Below, one piece after another: positions 18,150 through 25,941 of a stretch of DNA of 64,000 nt. Source of the stretch: Sphingobium_A sp965228065 (lineage in GTDB: Bacteria > Pseudomonadota > Alphaproteobacteria > Sphingomonadales > Sphingomonadaceae); assembly GCA_965228065.1 (NCBI GenBank), contig OZ245788.1:5766001-5830000 (forward strand). Reading direction: 5' to 3'. Under the pieces are notes generated by a model. It ran no database searches and had not been told where the DNA came from. It saw only the letters and a program-made list of their open reading frames with translations. Both the position numbers and the translations under genes were made by a program. Every line of letters begins with the position of its first letter. Positions within the stretch are counted from its first letter, which is position 1.

Positions 18150-18947
18150 TCAGGCAGCCACGCCGCGTCCGACCAGCAACTGGCGAACCCGCGGCGCATA
18201 GGTCCGCCCCACCGGCACTTCGATTCCGTTGACGAGGGCGAGCTTGATCGCGCCATAGCCCGCCTGCCGGATCGCGGCGACCAGCGTACTCCGGACGACC
18301 GCGGACCGATGCACGCGCATGAACAATGCGGGGTCCAGCCGCTCGGCCATGCCCCCCATCGTCTCGCGCATCAGGAAAACATCGTTTCCGACGTGCAAGC
18401 GCACATAGTCCCGCTCGGCCCCCACCCAGTCGAGATGCGAGACCGGTACGCGGACGAACTCGCCGCGACGCTGAACCCAGAATTCGCTTTCGAACGCGCT
18501 CTTTGCCGGCCGCTCGACGGGATTGTCGCGCAAGGCCGCGATCACCGCCGCCATCTCCGCAATACGCCCTTCGGCGTCGCGCGATGCCAGTTCCCCGCGC
18601 GCGCGCTCCATCGCTGCCTGCATCCGGTCGAACGCCACGGGCTTGAGCAGATAGTCGACCGCCGACACTTCGAACGCCCTGGTGGCATAGTGATTGAACG
18701 CGGTGACGAAGATCACCACGGGCACCACCGGCCCCTCGAGCAGCGGCAGCAGTTCGAAGCCGTCGGTCCCGGGCATCTTGACGTCGAGCAGCACCACATC
18801 GGGCGCCAGCGCCTTGATCATGTCGAGCGCGGTGTCACCATCCTCGGCCTCGCCGACGATCTCGACACCGACGATCTGCCGGAGCATCGTCGCAATGCGG
18901 CGGCGGGCCAGCGGCTCGTCGTCGACGATCAGCGTACGAAGGATCAT
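18150..18947 (-). CDS. LytTR-type response regulator
   Basis: 265 residues. The receiver domain (1-120) has the acidic pocket at Asp9/Asp10 and the phosphoacceptor Asp55 (VVLLDVKMPG), with FVTAFNHYATRAFEVSAVDY and the conserved Lys in LLKP completing it. The C-terminal LytTR DNA-binding domain (about 160-258) shows DWVGAERDYVRLHVGNDVFL and MRVHRSAVV. Such regulators bind direct repeats and often control extracellular or envelope functions. Its start codon overlaps the stop of the upstream sensor gene (ATGA), so the two are translationally coupled and form one phosphorelay. The targets are unknown; the nearest large operon downstream on the same strand is the glycosyltransferase-autotransporter pair. 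Confidence 0.95.
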   Translation of the reverse strand: MILRTLIVDDEPLARRRIATMLRQIVGVEIVGEAEDGDTALDMIKALAPDVVLLDVKMPGTDGFELLPLLEGPVVPVVIFVTAFNHYATRAFEVSAVDYLLKPVAFDRMQAAMERARGELASRDAEGRIAEMAAVIAALRDNPVERPAKSAFESEFWVQRRGEFVRVPVSHLDWVGAERDYVRLHVGNDVFLMRETMGGMAERLDPALFMRVHRSAVVRSTLVAAIRQAGYGAIKLALVNGIEVPVGRTYAPRVRQLLVGRGVAA

Positions 18948-20077
18948 GGCGCGTACTGCAAGGGCATGCCCAGGACGACACGGTAACCTTCGTCATGCCT
19001 TGGCCCTGCATTCAGCGACCAGCGCTCACCGAAGCGGGTCGCGAGCCGTTGGCGCACATTGAGCAGCCCGACGCCGGTCCCGCCCGAAACGCCTTGGCCA
19101 TCGCCGTCATCTTCCACCTGCAACATCAGACTATCCTCCAGACGATGCGCGACGATACGCAACCGCGTCGCGCCTTTCGACGGTGCCACCGCATATTTGA
19201 TCGCGTTCTCCACCAAGGGCTGAAGGATCAGGCTGGGCACGCGTGCTCCCTCCAGTTCGGGCGGAATATCGAACTCCACCTTGAGCCGCTCGGGGAAACG
19301 GATCTGCTCGATCTGCAGATAGAGCTGCTGCAGCGCGATCTCCTGCGCCAGCGTCACATCCTCCGACGGATCGATCTCAAGCGTGGTGCGCAGGAAGGAT
19401 GACAGGCTGACCAGCATGCCTTCCGCGCGATCGATCTCCTTTTCCCACATCATCGAAGAGATCGAATTGAGCGTGTTGAACAGGAAATGCGGATTGATCT
19501 GATAGCGCAGCGCACGGACCTGCGCCTTGTGCGCAAAGGCCTCGACCCGGGCCAGCTGGCGCTCACGGTCGCGCGCATCGAAATGATAGATCAGCGCGAA
19601 ATAGAGCGCGGTCCATGAGAAGAAGGAATAGAGCCAGAGGAACGCATCCTCGAGGAACATGTGGAGCGTATAGGGCCTGAGCTGCCCATAATAGGGCATC
19701 TGGGGATAGCCGATGCCGTAATAGAGGATCGCCGTCGTGATCGCGCCATAAATGGCAGCGCCAAGCAGTGCCAGCAGCGTTGCCAGTACGACGATCTGCC
19801 AGAACGGGCGCCACCGCAGCGGCCGCAACACACGATGAATTCCATAACAAAGCCCTGCGGCGATGAAGACCATCCAGAAGCGCCGCGTTATTACGCCCAA
19901 TGGATCCGTCGAGACGAGCAGCGACAGGACCGTCTGCACCATCAGGTGGACAGTCCAGAAGATCGCGATCGACCACAGGACGGCGCGATGGCCCTGTTGT
20001 TCGGATTCCGGAATGCTCAATGCCACGGCAGCGCATGTCCTTCGCTGTTCATCGCTGCCTTTTCCACGCGCACGCAT
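18944..20077 (-). CDS. LytS/YehU-type membrane sensor histidine kinase
   Basis: About 377 residues from the ATG at 20077. The frame is open to 20278, but that part would overlap the divergent TetR gene and looks non-coding; an AAAGGG lies 12 bases before 20077. Four to five hydrophobic helices (about residues 30-170) carry no recognisable sensor domain. The His_kinase signature RYQINPHFLFNTLNSISSMM gives the phosphorylated His, and an HATPase-like region follows (SLILQPLVENAIKYAVAPSK, then DDGDG and GVGLLNVRQRL). It is an inner-membrane kinase for the LytTR regulator whose gene it overlaps by four bases. The signal is unknown. Confidence 0.9.
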   Translation of the reverse strand: MRARGKGSDEQRRTCAAVALSIPESEQQGHRAVLWSIAIFWTVHLMVQTVLSLLVSTDPLGVITRRFWMVFIAAGLCYGIHRVLRPLRWRPFWQIVVLATLLALLGAAIYGAITTAILYYGIGYPQMPYYGQLRPYTLHMFLEDAFLWLYSFFSWTALYFALIYHFDARDRERQLARVEAFAHKAQVRALRYQINPHFLFNTLNSISSMMWEKEIDRAEGMLVSLSSFLRTTLEIDPSEDVTLAQEIALQQLYLQIEQIRFPERLKVEFDIPPELEGARVPSLILQPLVENAIKYAVAPSKGATRLRIVAHRLEDSLMLQVEDDGDGQGVSGGTGVGLLNVRQRLATRFGERWSLNAGPRHDEGYRVVLGMPLQYAP

Positions 20078-20254
20078 GGAAGTCGATTGCCCTTTGTCGC
20101 TGCGATCTTGTCGTTGGTCGAATGGCCTGCGCATTCGACGCACCGGGCGTGCCCGTGATCGCGCGCCCTCTCCTGCCGCCGACGAAAACGCGCGATCCGC
20201 ATCGCTTGCTTGACGGCTGTGTGCGTCGAGCAGCGTTATGAGGGGGTTTTCGTC

Positions 20255-20917
20255 ATGTTCCTGCAGGTCATTCGCCAAACCGAGGCGCGCGCCGCATCAC
20301 GTCCGCAAGGCGGCCGCGGTCAGAATCGCGCGCGTATCCTGGATGCCGCAAGCCGCTTGCTGCGCATGCGCAGCCTGGACGCGCTGAGCATGGACGAGAT
20401 TGCGCGCACGGCAGGACTGACGCGCCGGACGATCTACAATCATTTCGCCAGCACGGACGAGATCTTCGCGGTATCGCGCAAGGCGCTGTTCGCGGAGATC
20501 GCGCCGCTGGTTCCGGTTTCGATCGTCGACACGGCATCGACGCGCATGGCGCTCACCCGCTTCGCATTCCAGGCGCAACGCCTGTTCGACGATATCCGGC
20601 ACGCCGACCTGCATCTCGCGGTCGCGCGCGAAGGCCATGCCCGTCCCTGGATCGCGCACTATTACGAGGCCCGCATCCAGTCGCCAATGATCGCGGCACT
20701 CGCAACCTGTCTTGCCGAAGCGCGGCATAATGGCGAATTCGCCGGCGACCCGCACACCGCCGCATTTCAGCTGCTCTGGACAATCCAGGCCGTCACGGCG
20801 TCGCGCGTGTTCTCATGCGACGCTCCGCCAGTTGGCGATGCGACATGTGTCGCGATCGAGGGAATCGTGAATGCGTTCCTCGTTCAGCATGCCGCGGAGA
20901 CCGCGATCGCCGCGTGA
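20255..20917 (+). CDS. TetR/AcrR family transcriptional regulator
   Basis: 220 residues from the ATG at 20255, which has AGGGGG nine bases upstream. The helix-turn-helix is at about residues 25-70 (ARILDAASRLLRMRSLDALS, then MDEIARTAGLTRRTIYNHFA), and a helical ligand-binding domain follows, with AefR-like TetR_C spacing. It is divergent from the sensor kinase gene. No adjacent efflux or enzyme gene shares its strand, so the target is unclear; it may act only on itself and the divergent kinase operon. Confidence 0.92.
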   Translation: MFLQVIRQTEARAASRPQGGRGQNRARILDAASRLLRMRSLDALSMDEIARTAGLTRRTIYNHFASTDEIFAVSRKALFAEIAPLVPVSIVDTASTRMALTRFAFQAQRLFDDIRHADLHLAVAREGHARPWIAHYYEARIQSPMIAALATCLAEARHNGEFAGDPHTAAFQLLWTIQAVTASRVFSCDAPPVGDATCVAIEGIVNAFLVQHAAETAIAA

Positions 20918-21023
20918 ATGCAGCGGCGAGTATCGCTATGGGTTTGCGCCTGTCCGCTTCTCAAACGTCCGGATCAACGATGCGCCATCAGCAATCTTAA
21001 CCTCCACACGTTAAGCTGCTGAC

Positions 21024-21497
21024 ATGCGAAGCACCCCATTGTCCTACGCTGCCGTTGCGCTGACCGGCGCGATCGTCGGAGTCTTGCTCTGGAGCAGCAT
21101 CAGGGATGTTGCGTGGATGGAATATCGGGCCGCCGCCGAGCATTTGAGAAGTGAGGCGTCCCTTAGAACCGGCGATCCCGAGCCGTTGACCCGGCCCGAT
21201 TGGGACCCCAGCGAGATTTGCACGCCCTTGGGGCGGGCGACCGGCCTCAGCCCGGTCGAGATAGCCTGGACCATAGGGTTGTTGGGTGAGAAGGCGATCT
21301 ATACCATCGATCATGAACATCTCGCTCAGTCCTGGACTGATATGGGTGTCCTCTCGCACATGCGTATCGCCTTGCTCGGTTTGTCCCACGAGGACCTGAA
21401 AACCGTGCGGGCGTCCTTCAAAACGGACGAGCCACTTTTGCGCGCGCGCAATTCACTGGCGAAAGCGCTGCGGGTTTGCGCTCTGCGGGCGCGGTGA
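21024..21497 (+). CDS. Hypothetical membrane-anchored protein, 157 residues
   Basis: One N-terminal hydrophobic segment (SYAAVALTGAIVGVLLWSSI, about residues 7-26) is followed by a soluble, mainly helical domain of 130 residues containing CTPLGRATGLSPVEIAWTIG and a short second half. The domain should lie in the periplasm or be membrane-tethered. The family is not recognised. The ribosome site is weak. It stands alone between TetR and the catabolic region; the following 154 bases up to 21651 contain nothing I can support. Confidence 0.6.
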   Translation: MRSTPLSYAAVALTGAIVGVLLWSSIRDVAWMEYRAAAEHLRSEASLRTGDPEPLTRPDWDPSEICTPLGRATGLSPVEIAWTIGLLGEKAIYTIDHEHLAQSWTDMGVLSHMRIALLGLSHEDLKTVRASFKTDEPLLRARNSLAKALRVCALRAR

Positions 21498-21651
21498 TCG
21501 CGTATTCTGGATCCCTTCCTTGGCAAACCGGATAGGAAACCCGAGCCAAAGTTCACGAAACAACGGTCGAAGCCATGTATTTGGTTTTGCGGCTGTTGTG
21601 GGAATGACGAACAGTTGCAATCGTGGCGGGGTTCTCGCGCTTATCCCCGCC

Positions 21652-22581
21652 TCAAACGCCCCGATCGGCGGAGAGCAGCAGCGATGCCGCGGCGAGATCC
21701 TCGCTGGCGTGGCCGACCGATTTGAAGACGCTGATCTGCCGGTCGTCGGTGCGGCCGGGGTGGCGGCCGGTGACGAGATCGGCAAGCTCGCCGCCGAATT
21801 TCGCGTCGTCCAGTGCGCCGTTGGCCAGCGGGCCGAGCAAATCGCCGGACTCGGTGCGTGCAGCATCCGCAAAATCGGCGAAGACGAGTGCGGCGCGGCG
21901 AAACACCTCGTCATCGGCCTCACGCATATTGGGCTGGAAGCTGCCGACCAGATCGACATGTGCGCCGGGCTTCAGCAACCGCCCGGCCAGTACCGGGCTG
22001 GTCGCCGATGTCACGCAGACCACGATATCGGCGCCGGCAATGTCGGCCTCGTCCGCGATACGCGCCGGCAATCCGCGCACGCACAATTCCTCGACCAGCG
22101 TGGCGGTGCGCGCGACCGATCGGCCGAGGATCGCGATTTCGGTCAAGGCAAAGCTGGCCGCATAACCGGCGGCGAATTCCTCGGCCAGGCGCCCCGCGCC
22201 GATGATCAGCAGCCGTGACGCGTCGCGCCGGGCAAGATGGCGCGCCGCCAGGATCGATGCCGCGGCGGTCCGCTTCGCGGTGAGTTCCTCGCCATCGACC
22301 AGCGCAAGCGCTTCGCCGGTTCGCCCGTCGAAGACGATATAGGCCGCATTGATCCGCCGTTCCGCGTCGGGAAAGAAGGTGACCAGCTTCACCCCGATCA
22401 GGCGGCCCGCCTGCCAGGCCGGCATCACCAGCAGCGCCGCGTCGGCCTGGCCGGGAACGGGGATACTGTGCCGCTGACGCAGCGGCACCGCGATATCGCC
22501 GACGATGCCGTCGCGGATCGCATCGATCAGCGTAGGCCAATCGAGTGTGGTGCGAACGTCCTCTGCGGAGAAATGGCGCAT
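21652..22581 (-). CDS. Ornithine cyclodeaminase / mu-crystallin family protein
   Basis: 309 residues, normal for the family. The N-terminal half carries the substrate/dimer domain (MRHFSAEDVRTTLDWPTLID, AALLVMPAWQ, GVKLVTFFPD). The Rossmann domain has LLIIGAGRLAEEFAAGYAAS for NAD(P)H. The Lys and Asp-rich end (DDRQISVFKSVGHASEDLAA) matches the OCD signature. Members deaminate ornithine, reduce cyclic ketimines, or act as alanine or other amino-acid dehydrogenases; which one applies cannot be told. It begins nine bases after the M19 dipeptidase stop on the same strand, so it is probably the second gene of that operon and processes an amino acid released by the dipeptidase. Confidence 0.9.
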   Translation of the reverse strand: MRHFSAEDVRTTLDWPTLIDAIRDGIVGDIAVPLRQRHSIPVPGQADAALLVMPAWQAGRLIGVKLVTFFPDAERRINAAYIVFDGRTGEALALVDGEELTAKRTAAASILAARHLARRDASRLLIIGAGRLAEEFAAGYAASFALTEIAILGRSVARTATLVEELCVRGLPARIADEADIAGADIVVCVTSATSPVLAGRLLKPGAHVDLVGSFQPNMREADDEVFRRAALVFADFADAARTESGDLLGPLANGALDDAKFGGELADLVTGRHPGRTDDRQISVFKSVGHASEDLAAASLLLSADRGV

Positions 22582-22590
22582 CGGCGCGGC

Positions 22591-23592
22591 TCAGCCTTCC
22601 CAGACGGTTTGATAGATCCGCATCCAGTTACCACCCAAAATCTTGCCGATCGATGCCGCATCGAAATCGCGCTCGGCGAGACGCCGGGTGAGATTGATCA
22701 TCGTCTGCGGTGTCTCGATCCCGGCGGGATAATAATAAGGCGGCTTGGGATAGGTATCGGCGCGCCAGATGCCCGCGGCAATCGCCTGATCGTAGATCGC
22801 GACCGCGGCCTCGTCGGTCATGATCGGCCATTGCATCGACGCATAATCGATCCCCAGCCCGACATGATCGATGCCGATCAGGTTCGCGATATGGACGATA
22901 TGGTCGATGAAATGATCGAGCGTCGGGCGCTGTGAATCATGCACGAAAGCGGGAAAGCCGACGGCGCCGACCAGCCCGCCATTTGCGCCGATCGCCCTGA
23001 TCACATCGTCGGACACGTTGCGGTTGGACGGGTGGATGGCGGCCGCATTGCCATGCGAGATCACCACCGGCGAGCGCGAGGCCTCGATCGCCTCCAGCGT
23101 GGTGCGCGGGCCGGTATGCGCGCAGTCGACGACGATCTTCGCATCGTTGAGCGCGGCGACGAGATCGAGCCCGAAATAGCTGAGCCCCGTATCGGTCCGT
23201 TCGCTGCCACCGTCGCCGACGCGGTTGCGGCGATTGTAGCAGAGCTGGATCACCTTGACGCCAAGTTCGCCGTAGATCGGGATGAGATCGAGATTGTCCT
23301 CGATCGGATCGGTGCCCTGGAAATGCAGGAGGATGCCGGTCTCACCCGCCTGCTTGGCGGCGAGGATATCCGCCACGCTGCGGATCAGCCTCATATCCGC
23401 GCGGCCGGCAACGAATTTGTGCCATCCCGCGATCGCCTTGAACGCATAATCGGCATTCTGCACCCAGGCCACGGTGGGTGTGACCACAGTGACGCCGCCT
23501 TCGCGATACCAGTCGACATAACGCGTCTCGTAGGTGATCGGGCAGACCGCATCGACGATGATGCTTTCGGCGTGGAGCGCGTCGATATCCAT
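22591..23592 (-). CDS. M19 family (renal-type) membrane dipeptidase
   Basis: 333 residues from the ATG at 23592, which has AAAGGG nine bases upstream; a longer in-frame start at 23688 is unlikely. Peptidase_M19 features: the metal-binding region appears as ESIIVDAVCPITYETRYVDW, replacing the usual DGHxD, with Glu in LLHFQGTDPIE and His in IVVDCAHTGPRT and VVISHGNAAA. The GLGIDYASMQWP region near the C-terminus is the family DFDG-like segment. Loss of the first HxD pair would weaken one metal site, so the activity may differ from classical dipeptidases. It is followed nine bases later by the ornithine cyclodeaminase-like gene. Confidence 0.88.
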   Translation of the reverse strand: MDIDALHAESIIVDAVCPITYETRYVDWYREGGVTVVTPTVAWVQNADYAFKAIAGWHKFVAGRADMRLIRSVADILAAKQAGETGILLHFQGTDPIEDNLDLIPIYGELGVKVIQLCYNRRNRVGDGGSERTDTGLSYFGLDLVAALNDAKIVVDCAHTGPRTTLEAIEASRSPVVISHGNAAAIHPSNRNVSDDVIRAIGANGGLVGAVGFPAFVHDSQRPTLDHFIDHIVHIANLIGIDHVGLGIDYASMQWPIMTDEAAVAIYDQAIAAGIWRADTYPKPPYYYPAGIETPQTMINLTRRLAERDFDAASIGKILGGNWMRIYQTVWEG

Positions 23593-23816
23593 GATGACCC
23601 TTTCATCGTCGCCGCCGAATATCGATTCGGAATAATTTCGACAGGCGGTTTTACGACAAGGCAGAATTGCCCGAATTTTCTGGGACAATCTTGCAGGTTC
23701 GTCAAGTTTCGATTACGAAATATTTTACATAGGAAGTGCGAACGGAAGGACGCGACCATGGCCTGCCCGCGTTCGACGACAGAATGAACAAGACCGTCCA
23801 GCGTACCGCCGGCACG

Positions 23817-24425
23817 TCAGATGATCAGATCCTCGACCACCGTCGGGTAGCTGGCGACCTCCATTTCGATCAGCAGGATCGTGTCGGGTTCGCTGATCGA
23901 GACATAGCGGTGCCCCATGCTCGAATCGAAAACGACGCTGTCGCCCTCGCGCAGCCGGATCGGCGCATAGGCCTCGGTCTGGAGTTCGAATTCGCCGCTC
24001 AGCACATAGATGAATTCCTGCCCGGGATGGCGGCGGAATTCGACGAACTCGCGATCGGGATGCTGCTTGATCAGCGCGCGCAGGAACACCTTGTTCATGC
24101 CGGCCAGCCCGTCGGCCAGCACTTCATATTCGATATCCTGCGCCTGGAACCGCGCGCCCATGCCGGCGCGCGTGACGGCACGGCGAGACCCGCTCGCCTC
24201 GACATGCGGCTCCGGGCTGGTGAATGCAGTGACCGGCAGGTTGAGGCCGCTGGCAAGCTTCACGACGCTCGAGAAATTGAGCTTGGTGAGCCCATTCTCC
24301 AGCTTGGACAGCGTCCCCTGCGAAATGCCGGTGCGCGCGGAGACTTCAGTCAGCGTCCAGCCTTCGCGTTTGCGCAGCGCTTTCAGTCTGGCCCCGATCA
24401 TGCCGGGCGCGAGCGACGTGGTCAT
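23817..24425 (-). CDS. XRE-cupin transcriptional regulator
   Basis: 202 residues from the ATG at 24425. An N-terminal XRE helix-turn-helix (residues 8-65: IGARLKALRKREGWTLTEVS, TGISQGTLSKLENGLTKLNF) is joined to a C-terminal cupin (about 120-195: PGQEFIYVLSGEFELQTEAY, LREGDSVVFDSSMGHRY). Relatives (PuuR/SutR type) sense small metabolites through the cupin and control amine or sulfur catabolism. The gene is divergent from the amidase and lies upstream of the dipeptidase-cyclodeaminase pair, so it probably controls both. In the 94-base intergenic region to the amidase the heptamer AAACGAA occurs twice (24448 and 24493), a possible binding element. Confidence 0.92.
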   Translation of the reverse strand: MTTSLAPGMIGARLKALRKREGWTLTEVSARTGISQGTLSKLENGLTKLNFSSVVKLASGLNLPVTAFTSPEPHVEASGSRRAVTRAGMGARFQAQDIEYEVLADGLAGMNKVFLRALIKQHPDREFVEFRRHPGQEFIYVLSGEFELQTEAYAPIRLREGDSVVFDSSMGHRYVSISEPDTILLIEMEVASYPTVVEDLII

Positions 24426-24519
24426 CTCAATCCTATCAGCGTCCAGAAAACGAACAGAATAATTGCTGTATCGTTGATTGGCCGGCGTTTCCAAACGAAA
24501 ACACGATGCGGAGTTCATG

Positions 24520-25941
24520 ATGACGCAAGATGATTACGCGCAACACGACGCCATCGCGCTGGCAAAGCTGGTCGCGGACGGCCAGGTCTCCGCACAGGAA
24601 CTGCTCGATGCCGCACTTGCCCGCACCGAAGTGGTCAACCCGCGCATCAATGCATTGAACCATCTGTTCGCGGACCGCGCCCGCGCGGAGATCGCCAATG
24701 GTCTGCCCGACGGACCGTTCCACGGCGTGCCCTTCGTCCTGAAGGATCTCTACATGGCCTATGCGGGCGAGCCGACGGCGAACGGATCGCGTTTCTGGGC
24801 GACCAATATCCCGTCGCGCAGTTCCGAACTGTTCGAACGCTATCGCCGCGCGGGTTTTGCGATCTTCGCCAAGAGCGCGACGCCGGAGCTTGGCTATAGC
24901 GTGACGACCGAGCCCGCCGCCTTCGGCCCGACGCGCAATCCATGGGATCTTTCGCGCACCACCGGCGGATCGAGCGGCGGCGCGGCAGCAGCAGTGGCGG
25001 CAGGCATCGTGCCGATGGCGCATGCCAGCGACAGCGGCGGTTCGATCCGGATCCCGGCATCATGCTGCGGCCTGTTCGGCCTGAAACCCACGCGCGGGCG
25101 GATGCCGATGGGCCCCGAACGCGGTGAATCGAGCGCCGGTCTCGGCACCGCCCATGCCGTCAGCCGCTCGGTCCGCGACAGCGCCGCGCTGCTCGACATA
25201 TCGGCGGGCCCCGATCTGGGTGCGCCCTATGGCATCGCCCCGCCCACTCGCCCCTGGCTGAGCGAAATCGGCGCCGATCCGGGCAAAATCCGCATTGCGC
25301 TGGTCATCGACCTGCCCGGCGATGACACGATCCATGACGATTGCCGCAATGCCGCGCTGGACGCCGCGGCCCTGTGCGAAGCGCTCGGCCACCATGTCGA
25401 GCCCGCCGCCCTGCCGATCGACCGGCGACTGCTGGCGGCCGCATCATCGGTTGTTGCCGCCACGCTTGTCCGCACGCTTGTCGAGGCCCGCGCGCAGCAA
25501 CTCGGCCGCCCGCCCGCGGACGGAGAGCTCGAACCGCATGTCGTCGCGCTGGTCGAAGCGGGGCGGACCATCGACGCTGCCGATTATCTGCGCGCGACCC
25601 AATATTTCCAGACCGTGAGCCGCGACCTCGCGGCATTCCAGACGCGCTATCCGATCATCCTGAGCCCGGCGCTGGCACAGCCGCCCGCGCCGCTTGGCAC
25701 ATTGAACGGCACCGCGGCGGATCTGCGCACGCTCTCGACCGCCTTCGCGCCCTATTCCGCGCTGGCGAACATCACCGGCGTCCCGGCGATGACCGTGCCG
25801 CTGTTCCAGAATGCCGCCGGCCTGCCGATCGGCACGCAGTTGATGGCGCGGTTCGGCGACGAAGCCCTGCTGTTCCGGATGGCCGCGCAGCTCGAAGCCG
25901 CGCGGCCTTGGAAGGACAAGCTTCCGGAGTTGAATTTTTAG
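24520..25941 (+). CDS. Amidase (amidase signature family)
   Basis: 473 residues from the ATG at 24520, which lies six bases after GGAG; a second ATG three bases earlier is too close. The Ser-cisSer-Lys triad is complete: Lys75 (FVLKDLYMAY), Ser151 (TTGGSSGGAAAAVAAG) and the nucleophile Ser175 (DSGGSIRIPAS). The spacing of 24 between the serines equals that of well-studied family members. It hydrolyses an amide bond of an unknown substrate. It is divergent from the XRE-cupin regulator and converges on a TonB receptor gene with a four-base overlap of the stop codons. Confidence 0.95.
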   Translation: MTQDDYAQHDAIALAKLVADGQVSAQELLDAALARTEVVNPRINALNHLFADRARAEIANGLPDGPFHGVPFVLKDLYMAYAGEPTANGSRFWATNIPSRSSELFERYRRAGFAIFAKSATPELGYSVTTEPAAFGPTRNPWDLSRTTGGSSGGAAAAVAAGIVPMAHASDSGGSIRIPASCCGLFGLKPTRGRMPMGPERGESSAGLGTAHAVSRSVRDSAALLDISAGPDLGAPYGIAPPTRPWLSEIGADPGKIRIALVIDLPGDDTIHDDCRNAALDAAALCEALGHHVEPAALPIDRRLLAAASSVVAATLVRTLVEARAQQLGRPPADGELEPHVVALVEAGRTIDAADYLRATQYFQTVSRDLAAFQTRYPIILSPALAQPPAPLGTLNGTAADLRTLSTAFAPYSALANITGVPAMTVPLFQNAAGLPIGTQLMARFGDEALLFRMAAQLEAARPWKDKLPELNF

